From Ryuthela nishihirai (taxonomy: Eukaryota > Arthropoda > Arachnida > Araneae > Heptathelidae): 64,000 nucleotides of DNA. The translations under genes were made by a program, and so were the position numbers. The stretch's first letter is position 1; each line of letters starts with the position of its first letter. Below are positions 35,602 to 45,181 of the stretch, one piece after another. The DNA is taken from assembly GCA_038380435.1 (NCBI GenBank), contig JAWZYU010000001.1, positions 9,962,001 through 10,026,000 of the forward strand, read 5' to 3'. Under the pieces are notes generated by a model, which did no database searches, was not told where the DNA came from, and was given only the letters and a program-made list of their open reading frames with translations.

Positions 35602-35960
35602 CTGGGGGCCGAGTGGTTAGCACGCTTCGCTGCTGATTAAAGGGATCTGGGTTCGAGTGTCTGTTAAGACATGGATACACTTAGTAACTTCTCTGCATAA
35701 AGGATGGAGATAACGTAGAAGCTAGGCTTGTCCTGGTCTCTCATACTAACACTTCACAAGGACATACCCAGCTGGTCTTAGTAGTCAGGCACACTAACCA
35801 CTAGACCAGGTAGGCTCTGGGGTTAGATTTCTTCTTTATTTGTGCAGCATTTCTGCAGTGGTGACACCTTACTCACAGATCTTCTCTATGGCAAATTAAA
35901 CTGACAGGTTCTTGTCTGACTTCTGTTGCAAACAGCTGCTGGAAAGATAAATTATTTTTC
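35602..35960 (+). mobile_element. SINE family A, old copy interrupted by another tRNA-like fragment
   Basis: Head GGCCGAGTGGTTAGCACGC with B box GGTTCGAG at 35608-35660. The tail TTAAACTGACAGGTTCTTGT with CAAACAGCTGCT lies at 35895-35945. The 160 bases between include a minus-strand A-box-like CTGGTCTAGTGGTTAG (about 35810-35780), a different tRNA-derived piece. Confidence 0.65.
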
Positions 35961-36249
35961 TGATTAACCCTTCGCCACAAAACGCATAAGTGGGAGCAAG
36001 AATGAGTGAAATTCAGAAGAAATGCAACATATCAAAATTTTTTCAACTTTTGTTTACTGCTTTGCATTTGTACAATGAGAATTACCTTCAAAATATTTTC
36101 TGAAATATGTAAATAAAACAAATTCTACGATCCAGTAGTAAAGTAGCACAGGTAGACATGGAACCCCCTGTAGACATGGAACTCATGAGCTAGTAAACTG
36201 AAAAAAAAGTTAAAAAGTCACATTAGCTTGAAGAAGAAAACTTTAGCTG
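35961..36249. other. No recognisable feature
   Basis: AT-rich; begins with TTAACCCTTCGCC, reminiscent of the left end of a TTAA-type element, but no matching right end was seen. Confidence 0.3.
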
Positions 36250-36325
36250 TTAATGGTGTAGTGGTTAGCATACCTGGCATGTTACTAGAAGACGTGGGTT
36301 CGTATCCCACTCGCGCGAAGCTGCG
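36250..36325 (+). pseudogene. tRNA-like sequence (tRNA pseudogene or SINE head)
   Basis: A box TGGTGTAGTGGTTAGCAT and a perfect T-arm (GTGGG TTCGTAT CCCAC) are present. The flanking bases do not pair as an acceptor stem and the anticodon arm is poor. Not a functional tRNA. Confidence 0.5.
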
Positions 36326-37419
36326 GTTTTAAATATGAGCAGGAAATTATGATATATATATATGCCGTATTTTATGTTGTAGTTTCTTTTTTAAATCTGT
36401 ATCAGAACTCTTGAGAAACGACAGATGCGTAGATAAATTCACAAAGTGGACTTTTATCCAAGAAGGATTCTCTTCCTCGGTCGGTCCATCCCTACGAAAT
36501 CGGCAGTTTCCAATTCATTGAGAAGCAACTTGAAGAGAAAAGAGACGTCGGTGCTAGTTGTCATCCGTAGAAAATATGGGACAATGGCAGGATGCTTCAG
36601 TCGGTAGCCGACCCGTCCACGACAGTATCTGTGAATAAATGAGGTACGAACACCGCTTCTCCTCTGGTTAGAAACTATAGTCACATATCAGTTAAATTAT
36701 ATTTATGCACACTATATATATAATATTAGTGTGCATAAATCTCCTTAAAATTTATGGCCATCTATCCCATGATAAAATTTGTTTAATAAATTCTATGTTA
36801 ATATTGTTGCAAAACTAGAGTGGGAATCCAATTCCCCCTCAAATTGCTTCCCCCTCCTGCGCCAAGGGGAGGGCTTCGGTTCACGAGGCTTCTCTTGAGA
36901 GAAGAAATCACAACGCAATCAAATTATCTTCAAGTAATTGCAACTCCAATCGAGGGATTACCCCCTTCCACCTTTTGTTCCTTAACGTCCGTAAGAGTCT
37001 GCACTTGTCTATTTTGGAGGTCACGTGACTTCTACATTGGGAATCAAAGAAATGATTTTGGAATGATCCAATTCATCAAAATGAGATAACGCAGGAATGA
37101 AAAGGTCCCGTTTCTCCTTTTAAAGACAATCGAAATGCATTGCTCTGATGATAAGTCATACAAATCTCTCTTTGAAGAATAAAAAAAACTCCTCTTCCTT
37201 GTAGCAAAATTAAGTTCTTCAGCTTCATCTGAAAGTGTTTTTCGGTTCTCCTGACAACTTTCGCTTTTGTCTTAAATGAAGCATTTGGTTTCAATGAATT
37301 GACCCCCCCCCCCCCCACACCATGAATTGACCTCCACCCATGGAGATTCGTCTCAAATTGAAAGACAAGGAAGATCACGGCCAATGGATGACCCTTGACC
37401 TTGCAGCGACTATCCTTGG
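36326..37419. other. No confident gene; possible terminal exon at about 36645-36454 (minus)
   Basis: On the minus strand ATTTATTCACAG (acceptor-like) is followed by an open frame beginning YCRGRVGYRLKHPAIVPYFL and ending RPRKRILLG before TAA. The basic, structured look is suggestive, but no family is recognised. A C run lies at about 37303-37316. Confidence 0.25.
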
Positions 37420-37990
37420 CTTCTTTCCTCCTTCGCCGCTTTTGCGTGCAAACGATTCTTCCACCTCCACGGAATGAATACATTTTGCGATCGCTCGCGG
37501 ACTTTCTACCTCCTCAGGCATTCGAACGGTGAGTGCGCCTCGACGGTCTTCAACACCGAAAGGCAGCCTTCCGGCTCGGTGACGTCAGCTCCAGCCTTTA
37601 ACGATCTCTTGAGAAGCGGGTCAGCGCCGCACTGACCCACGTGGCTCGGATCAGCAGCGTCAACGCGGCGAGACTAATGCCCGATGCTTTTCTCGAGCTC
37701 TTCTCGAAGAGGAACGGAGAGGAAGGGGGGAATCTTCACTTCTTCATCCCGTAGGGAGGGGGAGCCCTGGAGCGATCGCTCGCGATGCTGCTCACACGGT
37801 TCTTCCAGGAACTGAGATGGAAATGGATCTTTGCACGAGGCAGAGAATTCTATTCGATCTATTAACGCTGACTTTTCGTCTGTAAAGCGCTTTGCAAATC
37901 TGATTTTGATGCGATTAAAGGAAGACGAATGGCGAAGTGTCGGCTTCATGAATTCAGTTTCGGTTCAGTCGCGTTCAAACACACTAAATA
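37420..37990 (+). promoter_or_regulatory. CpG-dense segment with CRE site and donor-like sequence: possible promoter/first exon
   Basis: This is the most CpG-rich stretch of the window (several CGATCG, GCGCC and CGGCG strings). It holds a perfect palindromic TGACGTCA at 37580-37587 and ACGGTGAGTGCG at about 37527-37538, which matches a 5' splice donor. No ATG frame downstream of a clear start was found, so the direction is a guess. Confidence 0.3.
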
Positions 37991-39410
37991 CTCATGCGCA
38001 CACGAAAATGTGTCATAGCTGATCGTTTGCTGTTTCTTTCACAAATGAGGTCGAAAAATGCAAGGGGAGGGGTGAGGTGATCTTTTCAATGGGCAAATAA
38101 ATTTTAATGTTTTTGACACAATTGTATTGCGATCAAAATCTAGGTCAACATGATATTTGACACACTGGTCTACTTTTATTTTTCGTGCGATTTCTAGCAA
38201 CTTCTTCCACTTTTTGTTATCATAATGATTTTCCATTTTAATTATCAACAGATGAGACTGGCTTCAGTTTAAAAATGATATTCGCTTCAAACATTTGGAT
38301 CGAAACATTGTTTTCGTTTGCTAATGGAATTGGAAAACCATTTAGAAGATTATTCTTCCTGCATTACAGAAATCTCTCTCTCTTTGCGCTTTCATGTTAA
38401 CCTCCGACTATAAAGTCAAGGGCACGGAGATACTCTTCATCTTACATCATGTTACCGAGAGTATTTCTTGAATACTTTGGAGCTATTCCAAAAGATAAGA
38501 AAAACAAACACCTAACTTATCTCTGTGAATGACTGATCATATTATTAAAAACCATTTTGTTGATTACACAGGGCCAGTCGAAAATCTAACGTCACTGTCT
38601 GTTCATAAGGATGCTTAACTGAATGAGGGCCATTGAAAAATCTGACTCTGTTCAGATTTCAAGGAGAGATTGCATCGACAAAATAGTTCCTTATTTTTGA
38701 TGAGGAAATTAAATCTCTTCCTACGGTGAAAAGGAAATGCCAAATGATGATGATGATCCTCGTGGAGAGTTTCCTTCTGCTCATCACCATAATTTTGCTT
38801 TTATTTCAGTTAAATCATTTTCGTCCATTGGTTATGAAATTTCGACGTAATTTCCGACAAAAGACGTAACGCAACAGAAAGTGCGGATATTGTTTTTGCT
38901 GCTGAGCTTGAGGACGAGAAAGGGGAAATATGAACAGAGAAATGCGATTGTCTTTCCCGTAACTAAAGGCATTAAAAATGCGCCCATTAATGTCCCTTTC
39001 TGGTAATCAGTTTCCAGCTGGTATATTTCTTCCCACTAATCCTGGAAATCCCTTTCTAGACATCCACTGTCAGCAAGGATCAGGGGATCGATCTGATGGA
39101 GATCAGAATACATTGCGAGAAACGAGTTCTGTTTACAATTTACTTAAATCATATTTATATTTCAAATTTCATCTCTGGCAGTTTGTTTCGTAGCACTTTT
39201 CACCGTGATCGCAATCGAACTTTCAAGAGAGTTGTTCCATTCCTTTTGTGTTAATTCGCAAATATTAAAGAGAGCCACTCAATGTTAGGACGATCACGAA
39301 TCTAAAGGAGCAACGAAAGCTCCTTTCTCGAGAGAAATGGCCGTTGCAACTATTTTGAAAGCACGGGAGTGAAGGATTGTGGTACCATTAGTTTAGATAA
39401 AGGCTTCAAT
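37991..39410. other. No recognisable feature
   Basis: Mixed-composition DNA without open frames or repeats that I can name. Confidence 0.4.
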
Positions 39411-39411
39411 G

Positions 39412-39705
39412 ATGGGCTAAATAGCCAGGTCACAAGGACCCGAGAAGTTTCAGGGAAAGGGACTCACTGGACAGCTTACGAGTTAGACGGTAGCTAATTC
39501 TTTAACGTGCACAGGGTAGGTCTCTCTTGCACACGGGGCCACGGCCCAAGTCCTATCCGACAGACAGCGGTCTTTCCAAGCCCATCTACTGACTGAGGCA
39601 GGACAGCGGTTTGGCAAAGATCAACGCTGGCCCAGGTGGAATTCGAACTTGGGAACCGCAGATTACGAGTGTGACGTGCTACCGACTGGATTGCCCCATT
39701 GGGAT
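39412..39705 (-). mobile_element. SINE family B, diverged copy with head
   Basis: Reverse copy from GATGGGCTAAATAGCCAGG to the tRNA head (GGAATTCGAACTTGGGAACC, then TGACGTGCTACCGACTGGAT). Confidence 0.75.
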
Positions 39706-40217
39706 CATTGGAAAGTCATTGCTCCATAGAAGAGCAAAGAGTCGTTTTCGGAAAAAGGAAAAGATTAGAGAAAAAATTTTAAAATTAGTTTTATAACCCT
39801 ATGGAATATAAATCTTCTGCACCAATCTGATTCCAGAATCAGACGTTTTATGACACTCTTTGTTGGAATTCTGCACGAACCTTGATTCATTTGCGTCCAG
39901 TAGCGGCAATCCCTAAAACGGAAAAGTTTCCCCTCTTCGAGAAATGGTCTCCTTCAACACCAGGAACCGGTTCATATTTTTCTTTAGATCTTCCGTCGAC
40001 TTTCGTCACGCTTCTTTTCATGGCCCAGTGAAATTCTGCCAGCGAACCAAATCCCTTCTTTGAAGAGCAACACTTGACCTTCCGAAGAGTTTTTTTTCTC
40101 TTTCATGCTCATCTGGTTTCTGTTAAAAATAACTCCTCATTGCTCAGAAAACAATCTTGCTCTATTTCCTATGAGAGCCATTTTTTTTAACTGTTTTAAT
40201 TCCATTCTCCTGAAACT
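39706..40217. other. No recognisable feature
   Basis: No open frame or repeat of note. Confidence 0.35.
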
Positions 40218-40506
40218 TTTCCCCCCGCCCTGCCCACGGTCAGTAGGGGACACCGATGGGGTTGGAAAGGCCGCCGTTCGCCGGATGGAACGTTAAGCCG
40301 TGGCCCCGTGTGCGGAAGAGCTATACCCTGTGCGCGTTAAAGAACACGCTGGATGGCCTTGACAGGAGACTTTCATCTGTCTCCCAACAGCTGTTCCAGT
40401 GGGTCCCCTCCCCCCAACCTTCTCTGAGCGTTCGGGATCCATGTGACCTGGCCATTTAGCCCATGGTGTGCAAAAAAGTGCTGCTCAGAGGTAAAACAAC
40501 CCAACC
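40218..40506 (+). mobile_element. SINE family B, 5'-truncated
   Basis: Starts at CCCCCCGCCCTGCCCACGG and runs to GGTAAAACAACCCAACC. The tRNA head is missing, as in typical 5' truncation. Confidence 0.88.
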
Positions 40507-40964
40507 TAAAACGTTTTCGTTATCGTCATAACGTTCTTTAAATATGACCACAACCAGTTTTAACTCTCAGTGAATTTATCCCGAAATCCCTTCAGATGAT
40601 CTGCTCAGGAGTGGATTTAACATCTGATAGTGATCAAGAGTTGCTGCTCCTTCTCACAGAAAGAATCATTTTGGGATTCTCAGAAAGATTTCAACTTAAG
40701 ACCCATTTTATTTCAAATGGAAAAAAAAAAACTTATTAATCTTGAAATGTCCTCCATAGCAGAAAAGATTTCAGCGTCACAGAAAAAGTTAAACAAAAAT
40801 TTTGTTTATATGATCTGTTGTAAGAAAATTGCATGAATATGTTTTACTAAAACTAGCGGTACAGCCAGAATTTTTGAAAGACAAAAGGCTATTTTGCCAA
40901 TGTTTCTCTTGTAAATTGATGAACTAAAGTTTTTTTAAAAATAAAATTTCCCAAGGGTGTGTTA
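40507..40964. other. No recognisable feature
   Basis: AT-rich; nothing coding. Confidence 0.35.
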
Positions 40965-41170
40965 AGCCATCCCTTGGCCGAGTGGTTATCGTGCTTCGGT
41001 ACTGATCTAAAGAACCTGGGTTCGAGCCTCGGGTAAGGCGTGAATGTATGTGTCGTTTCTCTGCTGAGGTCCCGCCATTCTCTCAGGTATTCTGCTATGG
41101 CATATTAAACTGACAGGCTGCTGTCAAACCTCTGTGGCAAGCAGCTGCTTGAAGAGGTATTTTTTTTTAT
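40965..41170 (+). mobile_element. SINE family A, full length
   Basis: AAGCCATCCCTTGGCCGAGT head with B box GGTTCGAGCCTC, body TTAAACTGACAGGCTGCTGT and end GCAGCTGCTTGAAGAGGTAT plus a T run. Confidence 0.85.
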
Positions 41171-41557
41171 TAAAGGGAGTATTAACTCGTCACCTTTGCT
41201 ACGCCATTGAAAAATACTGAGCCATTTGGTTGATTAACAGGATGAAAAGCGTTATATCGGTTGGCAGCGAGAAAAAAAATATTCAAATAAATCGAATAAT
41301 TTTTTTTGCTTCTTACACTAATCAACATGACTAAATTGGATGCTTCTTATCGCCTTTTTTGCGATGATTCTGAAACTGTTCTTGGAATTTTTTTTTGTAC
41401 GAAATAAAGTTGTCGAGAAAGTAAATTATTATACTCTGAAGTATAAAGAAATGGTGGCATCAATGTTAGGAGAGTAAAAAATCTGGAATGCAATTAGACC
41501 TTTAAGATACATTTTATGAACTGTCATTTAGATTCCCTCCACACACAACGAACATAG
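41171..41557. other. Pre-insertion flank of the LTR element
   Basis: AT-rich and featureless. Its last four bases, ATAG (41554-41557), are the 5' half of the target-site duplication. Confidence 0.5.
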
Positions 41558-42201
41558 TGTTACGACAGAAGGAATCTGGCAACCAAAAGCAAAAAGTTTC
41601 AGCCAACGAATAAGAACGTTGGGAGAATTTGGAGAAGAAGAGTGGAGAGTTAACGGTCGTTTTGTATTGTAACGGTCGTTGTGTTGTAACGGTCGGAGAG
41701 TTCGAAAATGGACGGTGAGCTGTTCTGAGACAGTGCGCGTAAGTATCAAGAAGTAACTTGATGTGTTGTGTATACGCGGAAGGATAAAAGTGGGATCTTT
41801 TATCGTTAAGTATCAAGAAGTAACTTGATGTGTTGTGTATACGCGGAAGTATAAAAGTGGGAACTTTTATGGCTAACTTCGAATGTCTACACGGACTGTC
41901 TTTTTGTTCGGCTAGTGTGTGAAAAGTTATTAGCACAGGACGAGAATTGGTTTACGAGTGAAGATCTTCGGGTGACCTGGTAAATCAAGTAAAAGGTAGT
42001 ATTTTAGTAAAATACACAGAGCTGATATTGTGTGCTCTACGCAGGAAGATTGATGACTTGTGCATGTTAATAGTTGATTTGTTAATAAGATACTTCATCC
42101 ATATTTCCTTTGTAACAATTTACCTTGTATTGAATTTGGTTTTGAAATATAGCTTTTAATACTCACGCTCAGTGGCTACCATATTTTTGTGATCCGCAAC
42201 A
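41558..42201 (+). repeat. 5' LTR
   Basis: 644 bp, TG...CA ends. It contains a 67-bp tandem duplication starting at 41741 and 41808. The second unit holds TATAAAAG (41850-41857), the probable promoter TATA box. In the first unit the same place reads GGATAAAAG. No base difference from the 3' LTR was found by eye. Confidence 0.95.
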
Positions 42202-42203
42202 TT

Positions 42204-42220
42204 TGGTGTCAGAAGTGGGA
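42204..42220 (+). other. Primer binding site, tRNA-Leu type
   Basis: TGGTGTCAGAAGTGGGA begins two bases after the LTR. Its complement ends in CCCACTTCTGACACCA, which is the 3' end (with CCA) expected of a tRNA-Leu. Confidence 0.85.
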
Positions 42221-42238
42221 TGATAATAATTTAATTGA

Positions 42239-45181
42239 ATGCCTTTCACTAGAAGTATGGATGAGTTAATAAAGCTGATGACTGATATGAAAGCCGAAAT
42301 AGCGACACAAAATAGTACATTAGATGAAATGATAGCCGAAATGGCCGCACGAAATAATGAGTTGAGGAATAAAAGAGGTGATCTGGCCGCACAAAATACT
42401 GAGATTAAAGGTGATATAGCTGCCCAAAGCGATAAAATAGGTGATTTGAAAGCCGAAATGGCCGCACAAAATAATGAGTTGAGAACGGAGATAGTTTCTC
42501 AAAAAGATGATTTGAAAGCCGAAATAGCCGCACAAAATACTGAGATGAGAGCTGAAGTGGCTTCTCGAGTTGGTAAGATTATTGATCACTTCAAGGATCA
42601 TAAAACCGAACTCAATAGACAATGCAATAGTTTAAATGTTGAATTTGTCAGTGAAAAAGATGATCTTGATAGTGTTAAGTTAGATTGTAAACATGGAAAA
42701 GAGAAAGGCAACGCATATAAAAATGTGGATCTGCTACTGGAAATCAAGAATTGTAGAGATAGCACAGATAATGCCTTTGACCACGCAACTACTGGTAATG
42801 CATGGCAGAGTGTCTATGTCGCTGGTGACATGTCTAGGAACTGTGAAGAACAATCACACAGATTAGAGAGCTGTGAGACTAAACAGTACGCTTTGCACTT
42901 CAAAATACCTAGGTATACAAGTCTGGCACGATCTGAAGAGAGATCCACACGAAAGGTATTCTATTCCTCGCCGTCAGCAAAATGTGTCATGGACATTTAT
43001 CGCAAAGGCAGAGTAACGAGTGGTAATGAGGGGGAACGAAACAGAGTTTACGTTTCGCAGAGTGGTCCGAGTAAAGAAGAGGCGTCCATTCATCATAGAT
43101 ACAAAGTGCCCTTCGTCGTTACCGGGGAAGTCGGAGAGATTTTTCCGAAGCATATAGCCACACTTGAATCGTTTATAGAAAGTGGGGATTTAAGGAAGAG
43201 GAATTCCGAAGGATGGCTTAGAAGCATAACAGGTGATGCTAGTAAAAGAGCTTCAGGCAGAGACAGTACTTCAAAGACTAACTTTCTGGATGAAACTAAG
43301 CCTCAGAGTTACGATCAGAGAGAAGTAAAGCCCTCAGACAATCTCAACGAAACCATGCTGAATTTCTTTTCTGAACAGTCAATGTGCAGATTTGGACATT
43401 ATAACCATTTAGATTATAAGGATATAGAAAAGTTTTATCACGACTACAAGAGCTCTAAAGTGGACAATATCATGTTACAGAACTCGTCGCTGATCTCCAG
43501 AATGAACAATTTGGCAATCATGACTGATATTTCCCTGGCTAATTACAATGAGAGCTCCAAGAAAGTGAATTCGGAAGAAACAGCAAATATGACCTCCTCG
43601 GGTCATGTGTTTTGCTGGAGACCCGAGTGGCGCCATCGGATGGTAGATAAAAACAGCACAGGAGGTGTCGGCAACAAAGTGAGTCTTGTCTTGGCTCCTG
43701 CACTTGCTGCTTTAGGTCTCAAGGTCCCTATGATCTCCGGTCGTGCTCTCCAATTGACGGGAGATACTCTGGACAAATTGGAATCCATCCCTGGCTTCAC
43801 AGTCGACTGCACTAAAGATAAAATCGAGCAGATGATGGAAGACGTCGGATGCTGCATCGTAGGACAGACAGAGGAGCTGGTGCCAACAGATAAGGAGATT
43901 TACCGCTGCAAGGATCTGACGGCTACCGTAGATAGCGTTCCTCTAAGGAGATGCTCAATTGTGTCCAAAAAGCTGGCTGAAGGAGTGTGCGCTTTGGTTT
44001 ATGATGTTGAATTCGGAAAAGGAGCTATTGATCTCATCAGTACAGAAGATGTTGCTGTTGATTTAGTTAAGAAAATGGTTGCAGCATCACAAGCTCGTGG
44101 AATGAAGAGTTTGAGTTGTTCAGCTGTTATCAGCAACATGGATTCACCTCTTGAAAACTCTGTTGACAACTCTCTGGAAGTGATGGAAGCTGTTCAGTGT
44201 TTCCTTGGTGACGGATCCTTGGAACTGCAAGAGCTCGTCGAAGAGTTAGGAGGAGAACTTCTGCGTTTGGTGAACATTGTGGATAATAGGGTAGATGAAG
44301 CATCACGTGTCCGCAAGGTTCTGCATAACGGCAATGCTTTGAACAAGTTTCGTAACATGTTAATAGAACAAGGAGTATCTGAAGATGTTGCAAGCTGGCT
44401 ATGTGAAGATAAAACAGAAAAAATATTGCTAGCAGCCCGACACATCACTGATTTCACTTATACAGGAGAAACAGGTAAGGTTGTTGGATTAGAAGCTGCA
44501 GTCCTAGCAAGAGTATGGAAGGAGGAGATGGACCGAAGCGCTAAAAAGAATTATGGAGCTGATATAATTGTGAAGCACCTTGGGGATCAAATTGAATCAG
44601 GTGAAATATGGCTGAAGGTTCATCACGACAGTTCTGAATTAAGTGAAAGTCAACTGACAAAAGGGTCAGACTGGAGGATGAAACTCCCTAGATTTTATGT
44701 CACTAATGACTTTCATTCCTTGTTACTGTTGATAGAAGTAAAAATCCAAAGAAGAAAACTTTCGACAAAGAAGAAAACTTTTTACAGGTTTTGCACGAAA
44801 ACTCTTAGTCGATTCTTCTCCCTGCGGAGACATAAACGTGTTCACAAGGGCTATAGGCCTTACACGTATTATATTTGTGGACGAGGCTTCAGTCAGAAAA
44901 GAAATCTAAGTCATAATGAGATTCGCTTTCATTTTGACACAGACGTGGAATATCGCATTCGTCGACGTCCAGCTACAAAGAGCAAGGTGGTTCACGTGGA
45001 TCGTTTGACCCCGTTTCATCGAAGAACTGAAGAAACTTTGGAATCCAGAATTGTTCGGGACGAACAAGACCTAGGAAGGGGGCAGTGTTACGACAGAAGG
45101 AATCTGGCAACCAAAAGCAAAAAGTTTCAGCCAACGAATAAGAACGTTGGGAGAATTTGGAGAAGAAGAGTGGAGAGTTAA
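42239..45181 (+). CDS. Gag-like coiled coil / thymidine phosphorylase / zinc-finger remnant / integrase-tail fusion protein
   Basis: 980 codons from ATG, 18 bases after the PBS, to TAA inside the 3' LTR. Residues about 8-150 are a charged coiled coil with repeated KAEIAAQN-type units, as at the start of many arthropod gypsy Gag proteins. Residues about 150-390 are unassigned. Residues about 391-805 align through the whole of thymidine phosphorylase: helical domain, VDKNSTGGVGNK (469-480), MISGRALQLTGDTLDKLESI, DLTATVDSVPL (559-569), SIVSKKLAEG and WLKVHHD (791-797). Spacing of the key positions is the same as in the human enzyme. His116 is Asn472 and Arg202 is Lys558, while Ser573 and Lys577 (human 217 and 221) are kept. 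The enzyme family converts thymidine and phosphate to thymine and deoxyribose 1-phosphate. Activity here is doubtful. Residues about 845-895 are C2H2-like with lost Cys. Residues about 904-926 (EYRIRRRP...VVHVDRLTPF) are a gypsy integrase end. The last 31 residues are LTR-encoded. The phosphorylase part has no introns. Confidence 0.9.
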   Translation: MPFTRSMDELIKLMTDMKAEIATQNSTLDEMIAEMAARNNELRNKRGDLAAQNTEIKGDIAAQSDKIGDLKAEMAAQNNELRTEIVSQKDDLKAEIAAQNTEMRAEVASRVGKIIDHFKDHKTELNRQCNSLNVEFVSEKDDLDSVKLDCKHGKEKGNAYKNVDLLLEIKNCRDSTDNAFDHATTGNAWQSVYVAGDMSRNCEEQSHRLESCETKQYALHFKIPRYTSLARSEERSTRKVFYSSPSAKCVMDIYRKGRVTSGNEGERNRVYVSQSGPSKEEASIHHRYKVPFVVTGEVGEIFPKHIATLESFIESGDLRKRNSEGWLRSITGDASKRASGRDSTSKTNFLDETKPQSYDQREVKPSDNLNETMLNFFSEQSMCRFGHYNHLDYKDIEKFYHDYKSSKVDNIMLQNSSLISRMNNLAIMTDISLANYNESSKKVNSEETANMTSSGHVFCWRPEWRHRMVDKNSTGGVGNKVSLVLAPALAALGLKVPMISGRALQLTGDTLDKLESIPGFTVDCTKDKIEQMMEDVGCCIVGQTEELVPTDKEIYRCKDLTATVDSVPLRRCSIVSKKLAEGVCALVYDVEFGKGAIDLISTEDVAVDLVKKMVAASQARGMKSLSCSAVISNMDSPLENSVDNSLEVMEAVQCFLGDGSLELQELVEELGGELLRLVNIVDNRVDEASRVRKVLHNGNALNKFRNMLIEQGVSEDVASWLCEDKTEKILLAARHITDFTYTGETGKVVGLEAAVLARVWKEEMDRSAKKNYGADIIVKHLGDQIESGEIWLKVHHDSSELSESQLTKGSDWRMKLPRFYVTNDFHSLLLLIEVKIQRRKLSTKKKTFYRFCTKTLSRFFSLRRHKRVHKGYRPYTYYICGRGFSQKRNLSHNEIRFHFDTDVEYRIRRRPATKSKVVHVDRLTPFHRRTEETLESRIVRDEQDLGRGQCYDRRNLATKSKKFQPTNKNVGRIWRRRVES
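45069..45085 (+). other. Polypurine tract
   Basis: AGGAAGGGGGCAG directly precedes the 3' LTR and would prime plus-strand synthesis. It lies inside the ORF. Confidence 0.7.

Noticed and set aside
41514..41936. 140-codon minus-strand frame, also found at 44973-45464
   Set aside because: Lies in the LTR and appears in both copies only because the LTRs are duplicates; antisense to the element.
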